Origin: CAYUVH01 sp964448135
Lineage (GTDB): Bacteria > Verrucomicrobiota > Verrucomicrobiia > Limisphaerales > UBA8199
Assembly (NCBI GenBank): GCA_964448135.1
Contig: CAYUVH010000052.1
Span: 77,346 to 141,345, forward strand
Direction: 5' to 3'
DNA: 64,000 nt
Each line of letters opens with the position of its first letter. Positions within the stretch are counted from its first letter, which is position 1. Shown here piece after piece: positions 52,463 to 60,569 of the stretch. Under the pieces are notes generated by a model. The model had not been told where the DNA came from. It was given only the letters and a program-made list of their open reading frames with translations, and did no database searches. The translations under genes and the position numbers were made by a program.

Positions 52463-53733
52463 CGGTCGCACTCTCCCATCACGAAATCGAACGACCCCAG
52501 GATGGCGACCACGTCGCTCACCATGTGACCCGGCAGGATTTTCTGCAAAATGCTCAGATTCACAAACGATGGCGAGCGGATCTTCAACCGGTGCGGCGTG
52601 CCGCCACCGAGGCTGTGAATGTAAAAGCCCAGCTCGCCCTTCGGATTTTCGTGCCCGAAATAAATCTCACCCGGCGGCGCGTTCACGCCCTCGGTTACAT
52701 TGATGAAGTGATGGATCAGCTCTTCCATGCTCTCCATCACCTTGTGCTTGGGCGGCATGACGATCTTGCTATCCGCCACGTTCACGGGCTCGTGGCTCGC
52801 ATTCTCAAAACCACCCGGAATTTTGTCGAGACACTGGTGAATGATCCGCACGCTCTGCCGCATTTCCTCCATGCGCACGAGATAGCGATCATAGCAATCG
52901 CCCGTCTCCGCCACCGGCACTTCAAATTCCAAATCCCCGTAGCACAGATACGGCTGATCCTTCCGCAAATCGTAAGCCACGCCGCTGCCGCGCAGATTCG
53001 GGCCCGTGAGCCCATAGTCCATCGCGAGTTCGGCGGAGATGCGGCCGATATCGCGCGTGCGATCCACCCAGATACGATTGCGCGTCAGGAAAGTCTCCGA
53101 CTCGTCGATGGTGGTGACCACTTCGTTCGCAAACTTCCGCACCGCGTCGCACCATCCGGGCGGTGTATCGCGCGAAACCCCGCCAATGCGCGTGTAACTC
53201 GTCGTGAACCGCGCGCCCGTGAGTATCTCGCAGAGGCTGTAAATCTTTTCGCGCTCGGTAAACGTGTGCAAAAACACCGTGATGGCGCCGATATCCATCG
53301 CGAACGCGCCCAATCCCAGGAGATGTGAAGAAACCCGCGCCAACTCCGCGCAAATCACGCGAATATACTGGCAGCGCGGCGGCAGTTTTTCCTGAATCCC
53401 CAGCAGTTTTTCCACGGCCAGCGCATAAGCGACGTTATTCGCCAGCGGCGCGAGATAATCCAGCCGATCCGTGTACGGGATAAACTGGGTGTAGGTCATG
53501 TTCTCGGCGATTTTTTCGTCGCCGCGATGCAAATAACCGATGTCGGGGATCGCCTTCTGGATGATCTCGCCGTCGAGCTCGAGGACGATGCGCAGCACAC
53601 CATGCGTCGCCGGATGCGACGGCCCCATGTTCAGGACCATCTTCTCGCCATGGACGTCCTGCAGATTGCCCATGTCCGCGGACGCGCTGCGCGTCGCGGG
53701 ATCGGGCAATTGGATTTCGCGAATATCCTGCAT
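52459..53733 (-). CDS. nuoD: NADH-quinone oxidoreductase subunit D (49-kDa, quinone site)
   Basis: A 424-aa subunit. LNMGPSHPATHGVLRIVLEL is its hallmark N-terminal segment, lining the quinone cavity (His of SHPATHG). GDEKIAENMTYTQFIPYTDR, the C-terminal LGGGTPHRLKIRSPSFVNLS and IVAILGSFDFVMGECDR follow. NuoC and NuoD are separate genes here, not fused as in E. coli. Starts three bases after nuoC. Confidence 0.97.
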   Translation of the reverse strand: MQDIREIQLPDPATRSASADMGNLQDVHGEKMVLNMGPSHPATHGVLRIVLELDGEIIQKAIPDIGYLHRGDEKIAENMTYTQFIPYTDRLDYLAPLANNVAYALAVEKLLGIQEKLPPRCQYIRVICAELARVSSHLLGLGAFAMDIGAITVFLHTFTEREKIYSLCEILTGARFTTSYTRIGGVSRDTPPGWCDAVRKFANEVVTTIDESETFLTRNRIWVDRTRDIGRISAELAMDYGLTGPNLRGSGVAYDLRKDQPYLCYGDLEFEVPVAETGDCYDRYLVRMEEMRQSVRIIHQCLDKIPGGFENASHEPVNVADSKIVMPPKHKVMESMEELIHHFINVTEGVNAPPGEIYFGHENPKGELGFYIHSLGGGTPHRLKIRSPSFVNLSILQKILPGHMVSDVVAILGSFDFVMGECDR

Positions 53734-53736
53734 GGC

Positions 53737-54315
53737 TCAATGTTCCGGCGTGCGCACACGCGGCTCGCGCGCGCCGCTGTCCTTGCCACCCGCGATCGTC
53801 ACAAAAGGCCCACCTTCGAGCGGCGCCTTGCGGCTAAAGGCAGTTTCCGGCACATCGCTCGGCTTGCCCGCCAGTGGAAAATCCTTCCGCAACGGATGAT
53901 AGGGATACCCATCCCACATGAGAATGCGCCGCAGATCGGGGTGACCGCGAAAGCGGACGCCCATCATGTCGTAAATCTCACGCTCGTGCCAATCCGCCGT
54001 CGCCCACACGCCCACCACCGAGGGCACTTCCGCCTTCTCCTCGCCGACCGAAGTCTTCAGCCGCAAATAACAGCGATGCTTCATACCATACAGGTGGTAA
54101 ACCAGCGTGAAGCGCGGATCACTGCCGTAATTGTCCAGGCTCGTGATGTCCACGAGAAAGCCAAAACCCTGCTCCTTCTTCGCAAACGTGAATACTTCCA
54201 CGATGCGCTCTGGATCCCAGATGGTGACGCCCACCTCACCGCGAAATTCCGCGGGTGCGGAGATCAACTCTCCGAACTTTTCGCGTAGTTGGGTGGCGAA
54301 TTCCTGGGCGTTCAC
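53737..54315 (-). CDS. nuoC: NADH-quinone oxidoreductase subunit C (30-kDa)
   Basis: A 192-aa subunit with the signature DWHEREIYDMMGVRFRGHPD, RRILMWDGYPYHPLRKDFPL. The N-terminal part FLVDITSLDNYGSDPRFTLV is usual. Ten bases downstream of nuoB. Separate from nuoD. Confidence 0.96.
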   Translation of the reverse strand: MNAQEFATQLREKFGELISAPAEFRGEVGVTIWDPERIVEVFTFAKKEQGFGFLVDITSLDNYGSDPRFTLVYHLYGMKHRCYLRLKTSVGEEKAEVPSVVGVWATADWHEREIYDMMGVRFRGHPDLRRILMWDGYPYHPLRKDFPLAGKPSDVPETAFSRKAPLEGGPFVTIAGGKDSGAREPRVRTPEH

Positions 54316-54324
54316 GCTGGCCGA

Positions 54325-54888
54325 TTATCCTTTGGCGGCCAGCGCCGGTCCGGGTTGTTTGAGGGTGCCGAGGGCGGGCTCCCGTTTGACCTTTTCCTGA
54401 AGCTTCATCAGCGCATCCAGCAGCGCCTCCGGCCGCGGGGGACATCCGGCCACATATACATCCACCGGCAGGATATTATCCACCCCCTGCAAAACCGCGT
54501 AACTACGATACATTCCGCCCGTCGAAGCGCAGGCTCCCATCGCTATAACCCATTTAGGCTCAGCCATTTGGTCATAAATCCGCTTCACCGCCAGCGCCAT
54601 TTTATAGGTCACCGTGCCGGAAACGATCATGACATCCGATTGTCGTGGTGAAAACCGCATCACCTCGGCCCCGAACCGCGAAATATCGAACCGGCTGGCG
54701 CCGGCGGCCATCAATTCGATCGCGCAGCAGGCCAGCCCCATGGGCATGGGCCAAAGCGAGTTCTTCCGGCCCCAATTAACCTGGCCGTCGAGGTGTTTCC
54801 CGAACCAGCGCAACACGGCATCCCGGCGGGTGACGATCACATCGCCTTCCACCTTCTGGTTGTAGCCAATTTCCGTGCTGGTTTGCAT
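54325..54888 (-). CDS. nuoB: NADH-quinone oxidoreductase subunit B (cluster N2)
   Basis: A 187-aa subunit from ATG 54888; the open frame reaches 55077 but the upstream translation has no family features. Cluster N2 ligands: the adjacent cysteines of MGLACCAIELMA, GACASTGGMY and YVAGCPPRPEALLDAL. The C-terminal tail EPALGTLKQPGPALAAKG is extended. It is the first gene of the operon as seen here: no nuoA lies upstream. Confidence 0.97.
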   Translation of the reverse strand: MQTSTEIGYNQKVEGDVIVTRRDAVLRWFGKHLDGQVNWGRKNSLWPMPMGLACCAIELMAAGASRFDISRFGAEVMRFSPRQSDVMIVSGTVTYKMALAVKRIYDQMAEPKWVIAMGACASTGGMYRSYAVLQGVDNILPVDVYVAGCPPRPEALLDALMKLQEKVKREPALGTLKQPGPALAAKG

Positions 54889-54930
54889 CAGTTCAGGGAC
54901 CGCAAAACGGGAAGCCGTTCTGCATGAGTT

Positions 54931-54966
54931 AACGTAATCACCGAATGCCGCTGAATCAAGGTGATT
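54931..54966 (-). promoter_or_regulatory. Possible nuo operon promoter with overlapping inverted repeat
   Basis: On the minus strand TTGATT (54959-54954), 17 bases, TACGTT (54936-54931), with AATCACC/GGTGATT arms at 54936-54942 and 54960-54966. The match to consensus is poor; given as a candidate only. Confidence 0.25.
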
Positions 54967-55082
54967 CCTTCTGCGGCAACCAGACTGGCCCGCGCGATTG
55001 AGTGCTTCGGGAATGGCCGCTGGACCACGCAACCCTGACGGTTTAACATCTGGCTGGAATTTCGTTCTGCATTCCACCCTCT

Positions 55083-55391
55083 ATGTCTCTCGAAAGCTTC
55101 ACGAGGCGAATGACCGATAATGCGCCGGGAAAGTTTTACGTCGGCGACCAATGTCTGGATTGCGATCTCTGCCGGGAACTCGCGCCCGAAAATTTCGCGC
55201 GCAACGACGAGGGAGGGTATTCTTATGTGAAGAAGCAGCCTGAAAACCCGGACGAGGAAGCACGCTGCCAGGAAGCGCTTGAGGGCTGCAGTACCGGCAC
55301 GATCCACAGCGATGGCGAGGATTTTCACTGCGTTGTCCCGAACCATGGCCCAAGCAAGCAATTCAAAAAGAAAAAACGCGGAAAATTATGA
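55083..55391 (+). CDS. Ferredoxin, single [4Fe-4S] type
   Basis: A 102-aa ferredoxin. Cys ligands CLDCDLCRELAPENF (Cys24, 27, 30) and a distal Cys in EALEGCSTGTI (Cys69). In this subfamily a Pro-like position replaces the fourth Cys of the first motif, and the distal Cys completes the cluster. It ends in a Lys-rich tail (KKKKRGKL). It is divergent from nuoB and its stop overlaps the start of the EamA gene. Confidence 0.88.
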   Translation: MSLESFTRRMTDNAPGKFYVGDQCLDCDLCRELAPENFARNDEGGYSYVKKQPENPDEEARCQEALEGCSTGTIHSDGEDFHCVVPNHGPSKQFKKKKRGKL

Positions 55392-55807
55392 ACTGGCTCC
55401 TCTGGTCCCTGCTATCAGCCCTCTTCGCCGGTCTGACCGCCATCCTCGCTAAAGTCGGAGTCGCCGGCGTCGACTCCAACTTGGCCACCGCGGTACGGAC
55501 CGCCGTAGTCCTCGTATTTGCGAGCGCGATCGCTTTCGTGACCAGCCGGCCGGCGGCCATCGCCGAGTGGGGAGCGAAGACCTGGACCTTCCTAATATTA
55601 TCCGGCGTCGCCACGGGTCTTTCCTGGCTATGCTACTTCCGCGCGCTACAACTGGGCGAAGCATCCCGCGTGGCGCCCATAGACAAACTAAGCGTGGTCT
55701 TCGTACTCCTGTTCGCCGCCTGCTTTTTGAAAGAGCCGATGACTATGAAAACAATCCTTGGAGGCGGGCTGATTGCGGCGGGCGCGGTTTTGCTGGCAGT
55801 GAAGTAA
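55388..55807 (+). CDS. EamA-family (drug/metabolite transporter) half-size membrane protein
   Basis: A 139-aa protein with five helices and the EamA motif at the C-terminus (LFAACFLKEPMTMKTILGGG, then LIAAGAVLLAV). DMT carriers usually have two such domains, so this is a half-size protein that would work as a dimer. ATGA overlap with the ferredoxin gene indicates coupled translation. Confidence 0.87.
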   Translation: MNWLLWSLLSALFAGLTAILAKVGVAGVDSNLATAVRTAVVLVFASAIAFVTSRPAAIAEWGAKTWTFLILSGVATGLSWLCYFRALQLGEASRVAPIDKLSVVFVLLFAACFLKEPMTMKTILGGGLIAAGAVLLAVK

Positions 55808-55842
55808 ACACGACGCGCAGCAGCGCTTATTAATTACCGGAC

Positions 55843-56460
55843 TTATTTCGACGCATTAAGTAGATTCGCCGCCTGCCAGAGATACAGCGCCGCCGTGCTC
55901 CGATGCGGCCGCCAGTTCTTCGCCGCGCGCTCCAGGTAATTCGGATGCGGCAGCCGCTTCATCCCGAACACATGCTGAAAGCCTTTTCGCACACCGAGGT
56001 CGCCCACCGGCCACACATCGGGTCGGCCGAGATTGAAGATCAGCAACATCTCCACCGTCCAGCGGCCCACGCCTTTCACGACCGTAAGTCGCTCGACCAG
56101 TTCGGCGTCGGTCAACCCATGGCTCTCGCGTAGCGTCGGCACCGTGCCGCGCCGCGTATGCCGGGCCAGGTCCTTGATGTAGGCGGCCTTCCCGCGCGAA
56201 AGCCCGGCCTTCCGCATCCGCGCGGTGGACATGCGACTTACTTGCTCCGGCGTCGGGAATTTCTTCCCCGGAAACAGTTTCCGAAACCGCCCCAAGATCG
56301 TTTCCGCCGCCTTCCCGCTGAGCTGCTGGTAAATGATGGACTGCACCAGCGACTGAAACGTCGGCCGCCGCCGCGGTTTGTGCGTGATGGGGCCGATCCG
56401 CTCGAACAGCTCCGCCCACGCGGCTTCCCTCCGCAAATGGGCGATGCCGGATTCGATCAT
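55843..56460 (-). CDS. DNA-3-methyladenine glycosylase II (AlkA-type, HhH-GPD)
   Basis: A 205-aa base-excision repair enzyme. The helix-hairpin-helix is LTVVKGVGRWTVEMLLIF, followed by GRPDVWPVGDLGVRKG with the catalytic Asp154. FQSLVQSIIYQQLSGKAA is the first family motif. It removes alkylated bases from DNA. The stop is near the EamA gene end, and it overlaps nothing. It lacks the extra N-terminal domain of E. coli AlkA. Confidence 0.92.
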   Translation of the reverse strand: MIESGIAHLRREAAWAELFERIGPITHKPRRRPTFQSLVQSIIYQQLSGKAAETILGRFRKLFPGKKFPTPEQVSRMSTARMRKAGLSRGKAAYIKDLARHTRRGTVPTLRESHGLTDAELVERLTVVKGVGRWTVEMLLIFNLGRPDVWPVGDLGVRKGFQHVFGMKRLPHPNYLERAAKNWRPHRSTAALYLWQAANLLNASK

Positions 56461-56469
56461 TCGATCAGA

Positions 56470-57768
56470 TCACTTCAACCAGGACGCGACCTTCTCACCG
56501 CGCCAGATTTCCTGCACCGGCTGGCGTTCGCGAACCACCTCCGCCTTCTTGCCGCTCACCAGCACCTCCGCCGCCAGCGAGCGCGTATTGTAATTCGACG
56601 CCATCACGAATCCGTAGGCACCCGCGCTCAACAGTCCGAGATAATCGCCTTCGCCGACCTTTGGCAGCGGACGATCCTGCGCAAAGAAATCGCCCGATTC
56701 GCAAATCGGCCCGACCACGTCCGAGGAAATCATTCCGCCCGCAATCTTCTGCAACGGCAGAATCTCGTGATACGCCTCGTAAAACGCGGGGCGGATGAGA
56801 TCGTTCATCGCCGCATCCACGATGACAAAATTCTTCGCACCCGTGCGCTTCACGTATTCCACGCGCGTCAGCAACGCGCCGGAATTGCCGGAGATAAAGC
56901 GGCCGGGTTCCATGAGAATGCGCAGGCCCACTTTGCGGAGCCAGGGCATGAGGCGTTCGGCATATTTCTGCGGCGTGAGAATGTCGCGGCCGGCGGAGGA
57001 TTTCCACCACGCAGCGGCGCCACTGTCCAGCGCCGGGTTGTAAACGATGCCCAACCCGCCGCCGATGCTCAGAAATTCCAGGCCGTATTTCTGCTTCAAG
57101 CTCGCCACGAGCGGCAGCACCTTCTTCACCGCTTTCTCGAATGGGTTCACGTCCGTGATCTGCGAGCCAATGTGCATTTGCAGCCCGCGTAGCTTCAGGT
57201 TCTTCAACTTGCTCGCGCGCGCATACACGCCCTCGATTTGCTCGAAGGCCACGCCAAATTTATTCTCGTAGGTGCCCGTCGTGATTTTCTTGTGCGTCTT
57301 GGCCGACACATTGGGATTCACGCGCACGGCCACCGGCGCGACCTTGCGCAGTCGCGCGGCCACCTTGTTGATGCGCGCCAGCTCCGGCTCGCTCTCCGCG
57401 TTGAACGTGTAAACCCCCTGCTTCAGCGCGTAGGCAATCTCCTCGTCGGTCTTGCCCACGCCCGCAAAGGCGCAATTGTGCGCGTCGCCCCCGGCCGCAA
57501 TCACCCGGCGCAATTCGCCCCCGCTCACAATATCGAAACCCGCGCCTTCATTGGCCAGCGCGCGCAGGACGGATTGGTTCGAATTCGATTTGACCGCGAA
57601 GCAGATCAGGTGGTCCACGCCCTTGAGCGCGCGGTCGAGCTGCTGGAAGCGATTGGTGAAAGTGTGCTGGGAATAGACGTAAAGCGGCGTGCCGTATTTG
57701 CGGGCCAGCGCCTCAAGTGAAACGCCCTCGCAATACAGTTTGCCACCAACATAACGAAAATCATGCAT
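56470..57768 (-). CDS. lysA: Diaminopimelate decarboxylase
   Basis: A 432-aa PLP enzyme of the alanine racemase-like fold. FAVKSNSNQSVL holds the Schiff-base Lys60. The HIGSQI segment and SIGGGLGIVYN, then EPGRFISGNSGALLTRV, GPICESGDFF with the Cys of the active site and GAYGFVMASNYNTRS follow. It makes L-lysine from meso-DAP. It lies nine bases upstream of the glycosylase gene on the same strand. Confidence 0.96.
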   Translation of the reverse strand: MHDFRYVGGKLYCEGVSLEALARKYGTPLYVYSQHTFTNRFQQLDRALKGVDHLICFAVKSNSNQSVLRALANEGAGFDIVSGGELRRVIAAGGDAHNCAFAGVGKTDEEIAYALKQGVYTFNAESEPELARINKVAARLRKVAPVAVRVNPNVSAKTHKKITTGTYENKFGVAFEQIEGVYARASKLKNLKLRGLQMHIGSQITDVNPFEKAVKKVLPLVASLKQKYGLEFLSIGGGLGIVYNPALDSGAAAWWKSSAGRDILTPQKYAERLMPWLRKVGLRILMEPGRFISGNSGALLTRVEYVKRTGAKNFVIVDAAMNDLIRPAFYEAYHEILPLQKIAGGMISSDVVGPICESGDFFAQDRPLPKVGEGDYLGLLSAGAYGFVMASNYNTRSLAAEVLVSGKKAEVVRERQPVQEIWRGEKVASWLK

Positions 57769-57827
57769 CCGGACAGGCTACCGACGCCGCCCCGGCGTTT
57801 CAAATCGGATTTGGCCCTCTCCATTCG

Positions 57828-57853
57828 TAGCAGCCAACGTAAGGAGGCTCCAT
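57828..57853 (+). repeat. GTAGCAGCC repeat, copy 2
   Basis: GTAGCAGCCAACGTAAGGAG then GCTCCAT. It matches the copy at 16114-16140 with small changes and one missing base. It lies between lysA and the sigma-module genes. Confidence 0.7.
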
Positions 57854-57963
57854 CTATTCGACGTCTCGGGGCATTTCCGAATACCGGAAACTCGCGAAAC
57901 GCTCTAAGATGGTGTGAAATATTTTGAAGGATTCCGGAACCAGCGGCGTGTATCCGGGTATAG

Positions 57964-58758
57964 ATGAACAAAAACATCAACTTTATGAAAATGCCAAAAT
58001 GGATCGTTTCGGGATTGTGCGCCGCCGTGATGACAGGGGTGGCACTAGCCCAGCAACCACTTCCGTCCCCACCCCGCCCGCTCCCGCCCATTCCCGCGCC
58101 GGCGCCGGAAAAGAAAGGCCTCACCACCTTCGACCTAGATTTCCCCGGCGGCACACCCCGCGATCTGGTCGCCGCCATCCAAAAAGCCATGGGCCGTCCC
58201 CTCAACGCCATCGTCCCCGACCAGTTCGCCGATACGAAACTCCCGGCGCTCACCCTGCGCGGCGTGGACGTGAACCAACTCTTCAAGTCGATCGAATTGT
58301 CCAGCCGCAAGAACGAAGCGGTCACTTCGGGAAATTACCCCGGGCTCGGCGGCTACCAGAACTACCAAATCCAGACCACCTACTACGGCTTCCGCACCGA
58401 CGGCCCGATGAACGACGACGCCATCTGGTACTTTTACGTCGAAAAGCCGGCGATGCCGCTGGTCAAGCCCGTGAGCCAAACCGTCTGCAAGTTCTACTCC
58501 CTGGCCCCGTATCTTGAGCGCGGCCTTACCGTGGACGATATCACCACCGCCATCAAGACCGGCTGGAAAATGCTCGGCGACACCAGCACGCCCACCATCA
58601 GTTTCCATAAGGAGACAAAGCTGTTGATCGCCGTGGGCGAACCGGCGAAGCTGGAGACGATTGACTCGGTGCTTACGGCGCTGAATCCTGGAGTTCCGGC
58701 TGGTCCAAAACCAGTTCCGCCCGTCCCGCCAGCCGTAAAGCCCGGCACCGTAAGGTAA
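57964..58758 (+). CDS. Secreted protein with secretin/STN-like domain
   Basis: A 264-aa protein with a signal peptide (WIVSGLCAAVMTGVALAQ), a Pro-rich linker (PLPSPPRPLPPIPAPAP) and a domain starting FPGGTPRDLVAAIQKAMGRP. This is like the N0/STN fold of secretins and TonB-type proteins: LPALTLRGVDVNQLFKSIEL. It ends in another Pro-rich tail. It precedes a sigma factor and a putative anti-sigma factor on the same strand, so it may be a sensor or a target of that system. Confidence 0.7.
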   Translation: MNKNINFMKMPKWIVSGLCAAVMTGVALAQQPLPSPPRPLPPIPAPAPEKKGLTTFDLDFPGGTPRDLVAAIQKAMGRPLNAIVPDQFADTKLPALTLRGVDVNQLFKSIELSSRKNEAVTSGNYPGLGGYQNYQIQTTYYGFRTDGPMNDDAIWYFYVEKPAMPLVKPVSQTVCKFYSLAPYLERGLTVDDITTAIKTGWKMLGDTSTPTISFHKETKLLIAVGEPAKLETIDSVLTALNPGVPAGPKPVPPVPPAVKPGTVR

Positions 58759-58788
58759 TGTCCGCCCGCACGCCCGCGACAGCCGCCC

Positions 58789-59400
58789 TTGAGCCTGGAA
58801 GCGCAACTTATCAGCGTCGGTCTTACACCGGTTTCCGAACTGGCGCCCGCGCCACCCGAAGTGGCCGCGCTGACCCGACGCATGGTCGCCGGGGAGGAGA
58901 CGGCGTATCGCACCTTCCATGAGACTTATGTGCCCAGACTTTCCCGCTACCTCCTCGTCGTGGCTGCGGGAGACGAGGACGCCGCGCTCGAAGCGCTGCA
59001 AGCCGCGCTCGTCCGTGTGGTACGCCACATCAAAGTGTTCTCCGACGAAGCCGTCTTTTGGAGCTGGCTCACCGTGCTCGCGCGGACAGCGTTCGCCGAT
59101 CAAAAGCGCAAGCGTCGCCGCTATTTGGCCTTCCTCGATCGCTTCATGGGTTATGCTCGCGTGCAAACCTCCGCGAATGAACCGGAGGCCGACCGCGCGT
59201 TGCTTGGCCTCCTCGATCGGCACGTCGCGCTGTTGCCGTCCGATGAACATCAGCTCCTCGCGGCGAAGTATTCTGAAAAACGCTCCGTCCGCGAAATCGC
59301 GGCGGAACTGGACCTCACCGAAAAGGCCGTGGAATCCCGGCTGGGAAGAATTCGCACCAAGCTCAAGACCGCCATCCTGGAGGAATTGAAACGTGAGTGA
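58789..59400 (+). CDS. ECF-type RNA polymerase sigma factor
   Basis: About 203 aa. Region 2 lies at ~30-115 (YRTFHETYVPRLSRYLLVVA, ALEALQAALVRVVRHIKVF, WSWLTVLARTAFADQKRKRR). Region 4 is at ~155-195 (LAAKYSEKRSVREIAAELDL then EKAVESRLGRIRTKLKTAI), a helix-turn-helix. Start: the first possible codon in this frame is TTG 58789, since TAA closes the frame at 58756; the next ATG is at 58882, inside region 2. It overlaps the next gene. Confidence 0.85.
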   Translation: MSLEAQLISVGLTPVSELAPAPPEVAALTRRMVAGEETAYRTFHETYVPRLSRYLLVVAAGDEDAALEALQAALVRVVRHIKVFSDEAVFWSWLTVLARTAFADQKRKRRRYLAFLDRFMGYARVQTSANEPEADRALLGLLDRHVALLPSDEHQLLAAKYSEKRSVREIAAELDLTEKAVESRLGRIRTKLKTAILEELKRE

Positions 59401-59896
59401 ATTGCCGAAAAATGAATCGCTGCTGAGTGACGTGCTCGGCGAAGGCAAGCTGGCGCGCTCGCGCGAACAGTTGCTCGGTGAAACTTTACGCGCCGTCCGT
59501 CAACAACGACGCACCCGTCGCATGACTCGAATCGCGGGAGCGGCGGCGACCCTCGCGGCCGCAGCCTTGCTAGTCGGAAAATTTTACAATCCCAAGCCGA
59601 AGCAATCACACGAAACCGCAAAGACCGTAAGCGAAGGCCTCGGTCTCTATACCCTCGCGCCCACAGAGGCATTGCCACAAAAGGAAATCGTCACGAGCGT
59701 ACCGCTGCCAGCCGGTAGCGTGGCAATTTCCAGCCCATTTCAAATCATGGTGACCGACGCCACCGAGCCCGACTCGGTCCGCGAAATCAACGATCAGGAA
59801 TTGCTCGCCCTCGCCGGCTCGCGACCGGTCGCACTGGTTCGGCTGGGACCAGGCGCCGCGGAACTGGTCTTCGTGGATGAGCTAAAGAGCGAGTGA
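59393..59896 (+). CDS. Putative anti-sigma factor (single-pass membrane protein)
   Basis: A 167-aa protein starting at GTG 59393, overlapping the sigma-factor stop. There is a basic N-terminal part (RAVRQQRRTRRMTRIAG), one membrane helix (AAATLAAAALLVGKFY) at ~46-62 and a periplasmic part of ~100 aa. This layout fits an anti-sigma factor that holds the upstream sigma factor at the membrane, but no zinc-binding ZAS motif is seen. Confidence 0.6.
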   Translation: MSELPKNESLLSDVLGEGKLARSREQLLGETLRAVRQQRRTRRMTRIAGAAATLAAAALLVGKFYNPKPKQSHETAKTVSEGLGLYTLAPTEALPQKEIVTSVPLPAGSVAISSPFQIMVTDATEPDSVREINDQELLALAGSRPVALVRLGPGAAELVFVDELKSE

Positions 59897-59962
59897 TTTC
59901 GGAGTGCATCTTGAATTTGTTCGTTTTGAATGTTCAAGCACATGGGTGACACTGCCTTTCCT

Positions 59963-60070
59963 CATCCCGGAGGGATGACATAAAGTAGACGGTCGGTCGT
60001 TCCGAGTCTGCGAGGAACGACCACCGGTCACCGAATCCAAAACTCCCTGCATCCGAAAAGGATGCCACCT
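59963..60070 (+). repeat. Three-hairpin dispersed repeat, copy C
   Basis: CATCCCGGAGGGATG (59963-59977), linker ACATAAAGTAGACGG, long hairpin GGTCGTTCC/GGAACGACC around GAGTCTGCGA, then GCATCC-GAAAA-GGATGC (60049-60066). Close to copy A at 6958; the first hairpin has a different sequence but keeps the same stem-loop form. Confidence 0.85.
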
Positions 60071-60168
60071 ACAGGCGGTGCGGGCTTGAAGCTTCGTTAC
60101 CGTCAACGACAGTGCTCAGATAAGCCCCCGGCGCCGGGTGCATCCCGACGCTGTTCTTGAAACGGAGC

Positions 60169-60267
60169 GCGGCTGTCCTCAGCCGCAGCACGTGCGATTG
60201 CACATCCAACGGCCGAATCAGCAAGACCACGCGTCACCTGCCCATTTATCTGCGGCTGGACAGCCGC
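60169..60267. repeat. Paired GCGGCT/AGCCGC hairpins
   Basis: GCGGCT-GTCCTC-AGCCGC (60169-60186) and GCGGCT-GGAC-AGCCGC (60252-60267) are 65 bases apart in a non-coding stretch. This region (59897-60569) holds no gene; a TTGACA at 60282 has no convincing -10 partner. Confidence 0.6.
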
Positions 60268-60429
60268 ATATCCGCCTAATTTGACATTCCCGCTTCCCTG
60301 ATGTAGGTAAAGCCCGCGATAGTTTATGCGCACGTTGTTTTACACGCTTTACATGCCGGCCCGGCGGTTCTCGCCAGGGTCAGGTGGGATTGTGTAATCA
60401 CGTTTCGCGCGTTGCCTCCCCTCTCCTGA

Positions 60430-60456
60430 AGCCCTGAGCGTCCCTCGGGGCTTTTT
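60430..60456 (+). terminator. Intrinsic terminator upstream of the EF-G gene
   Basis: AGCCCTGAG/CTCGGGGCT (9 bp with one G-T pair), loop CGTCC, then TTTTT. It may end the sigma-operon transcript (~530 bases downstream of its last gene) or act as an attenuator in the leader of the EF-G gene that begins at 60570. Confidence 0.6.
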
Positions 60457-60569
60457 CATTTTCCGCTCGAAACGTGACCGGTCATTGCCGGCCTCACTGC
60501 TCGTACGGAGCTCACTGCCGTTTCCATCCGGACACGGCTTCACCGGTAAACCAGCAACATGCAATACAT

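Noticed and set aside
60282..60310. Promoter with TTGACA upstream of the EF-G gene
   Set aside because: The hexamer 17 bases downstream (TAGGTA) matches the -10 consensus at only two positions, and a terminator lies between it and the gene.
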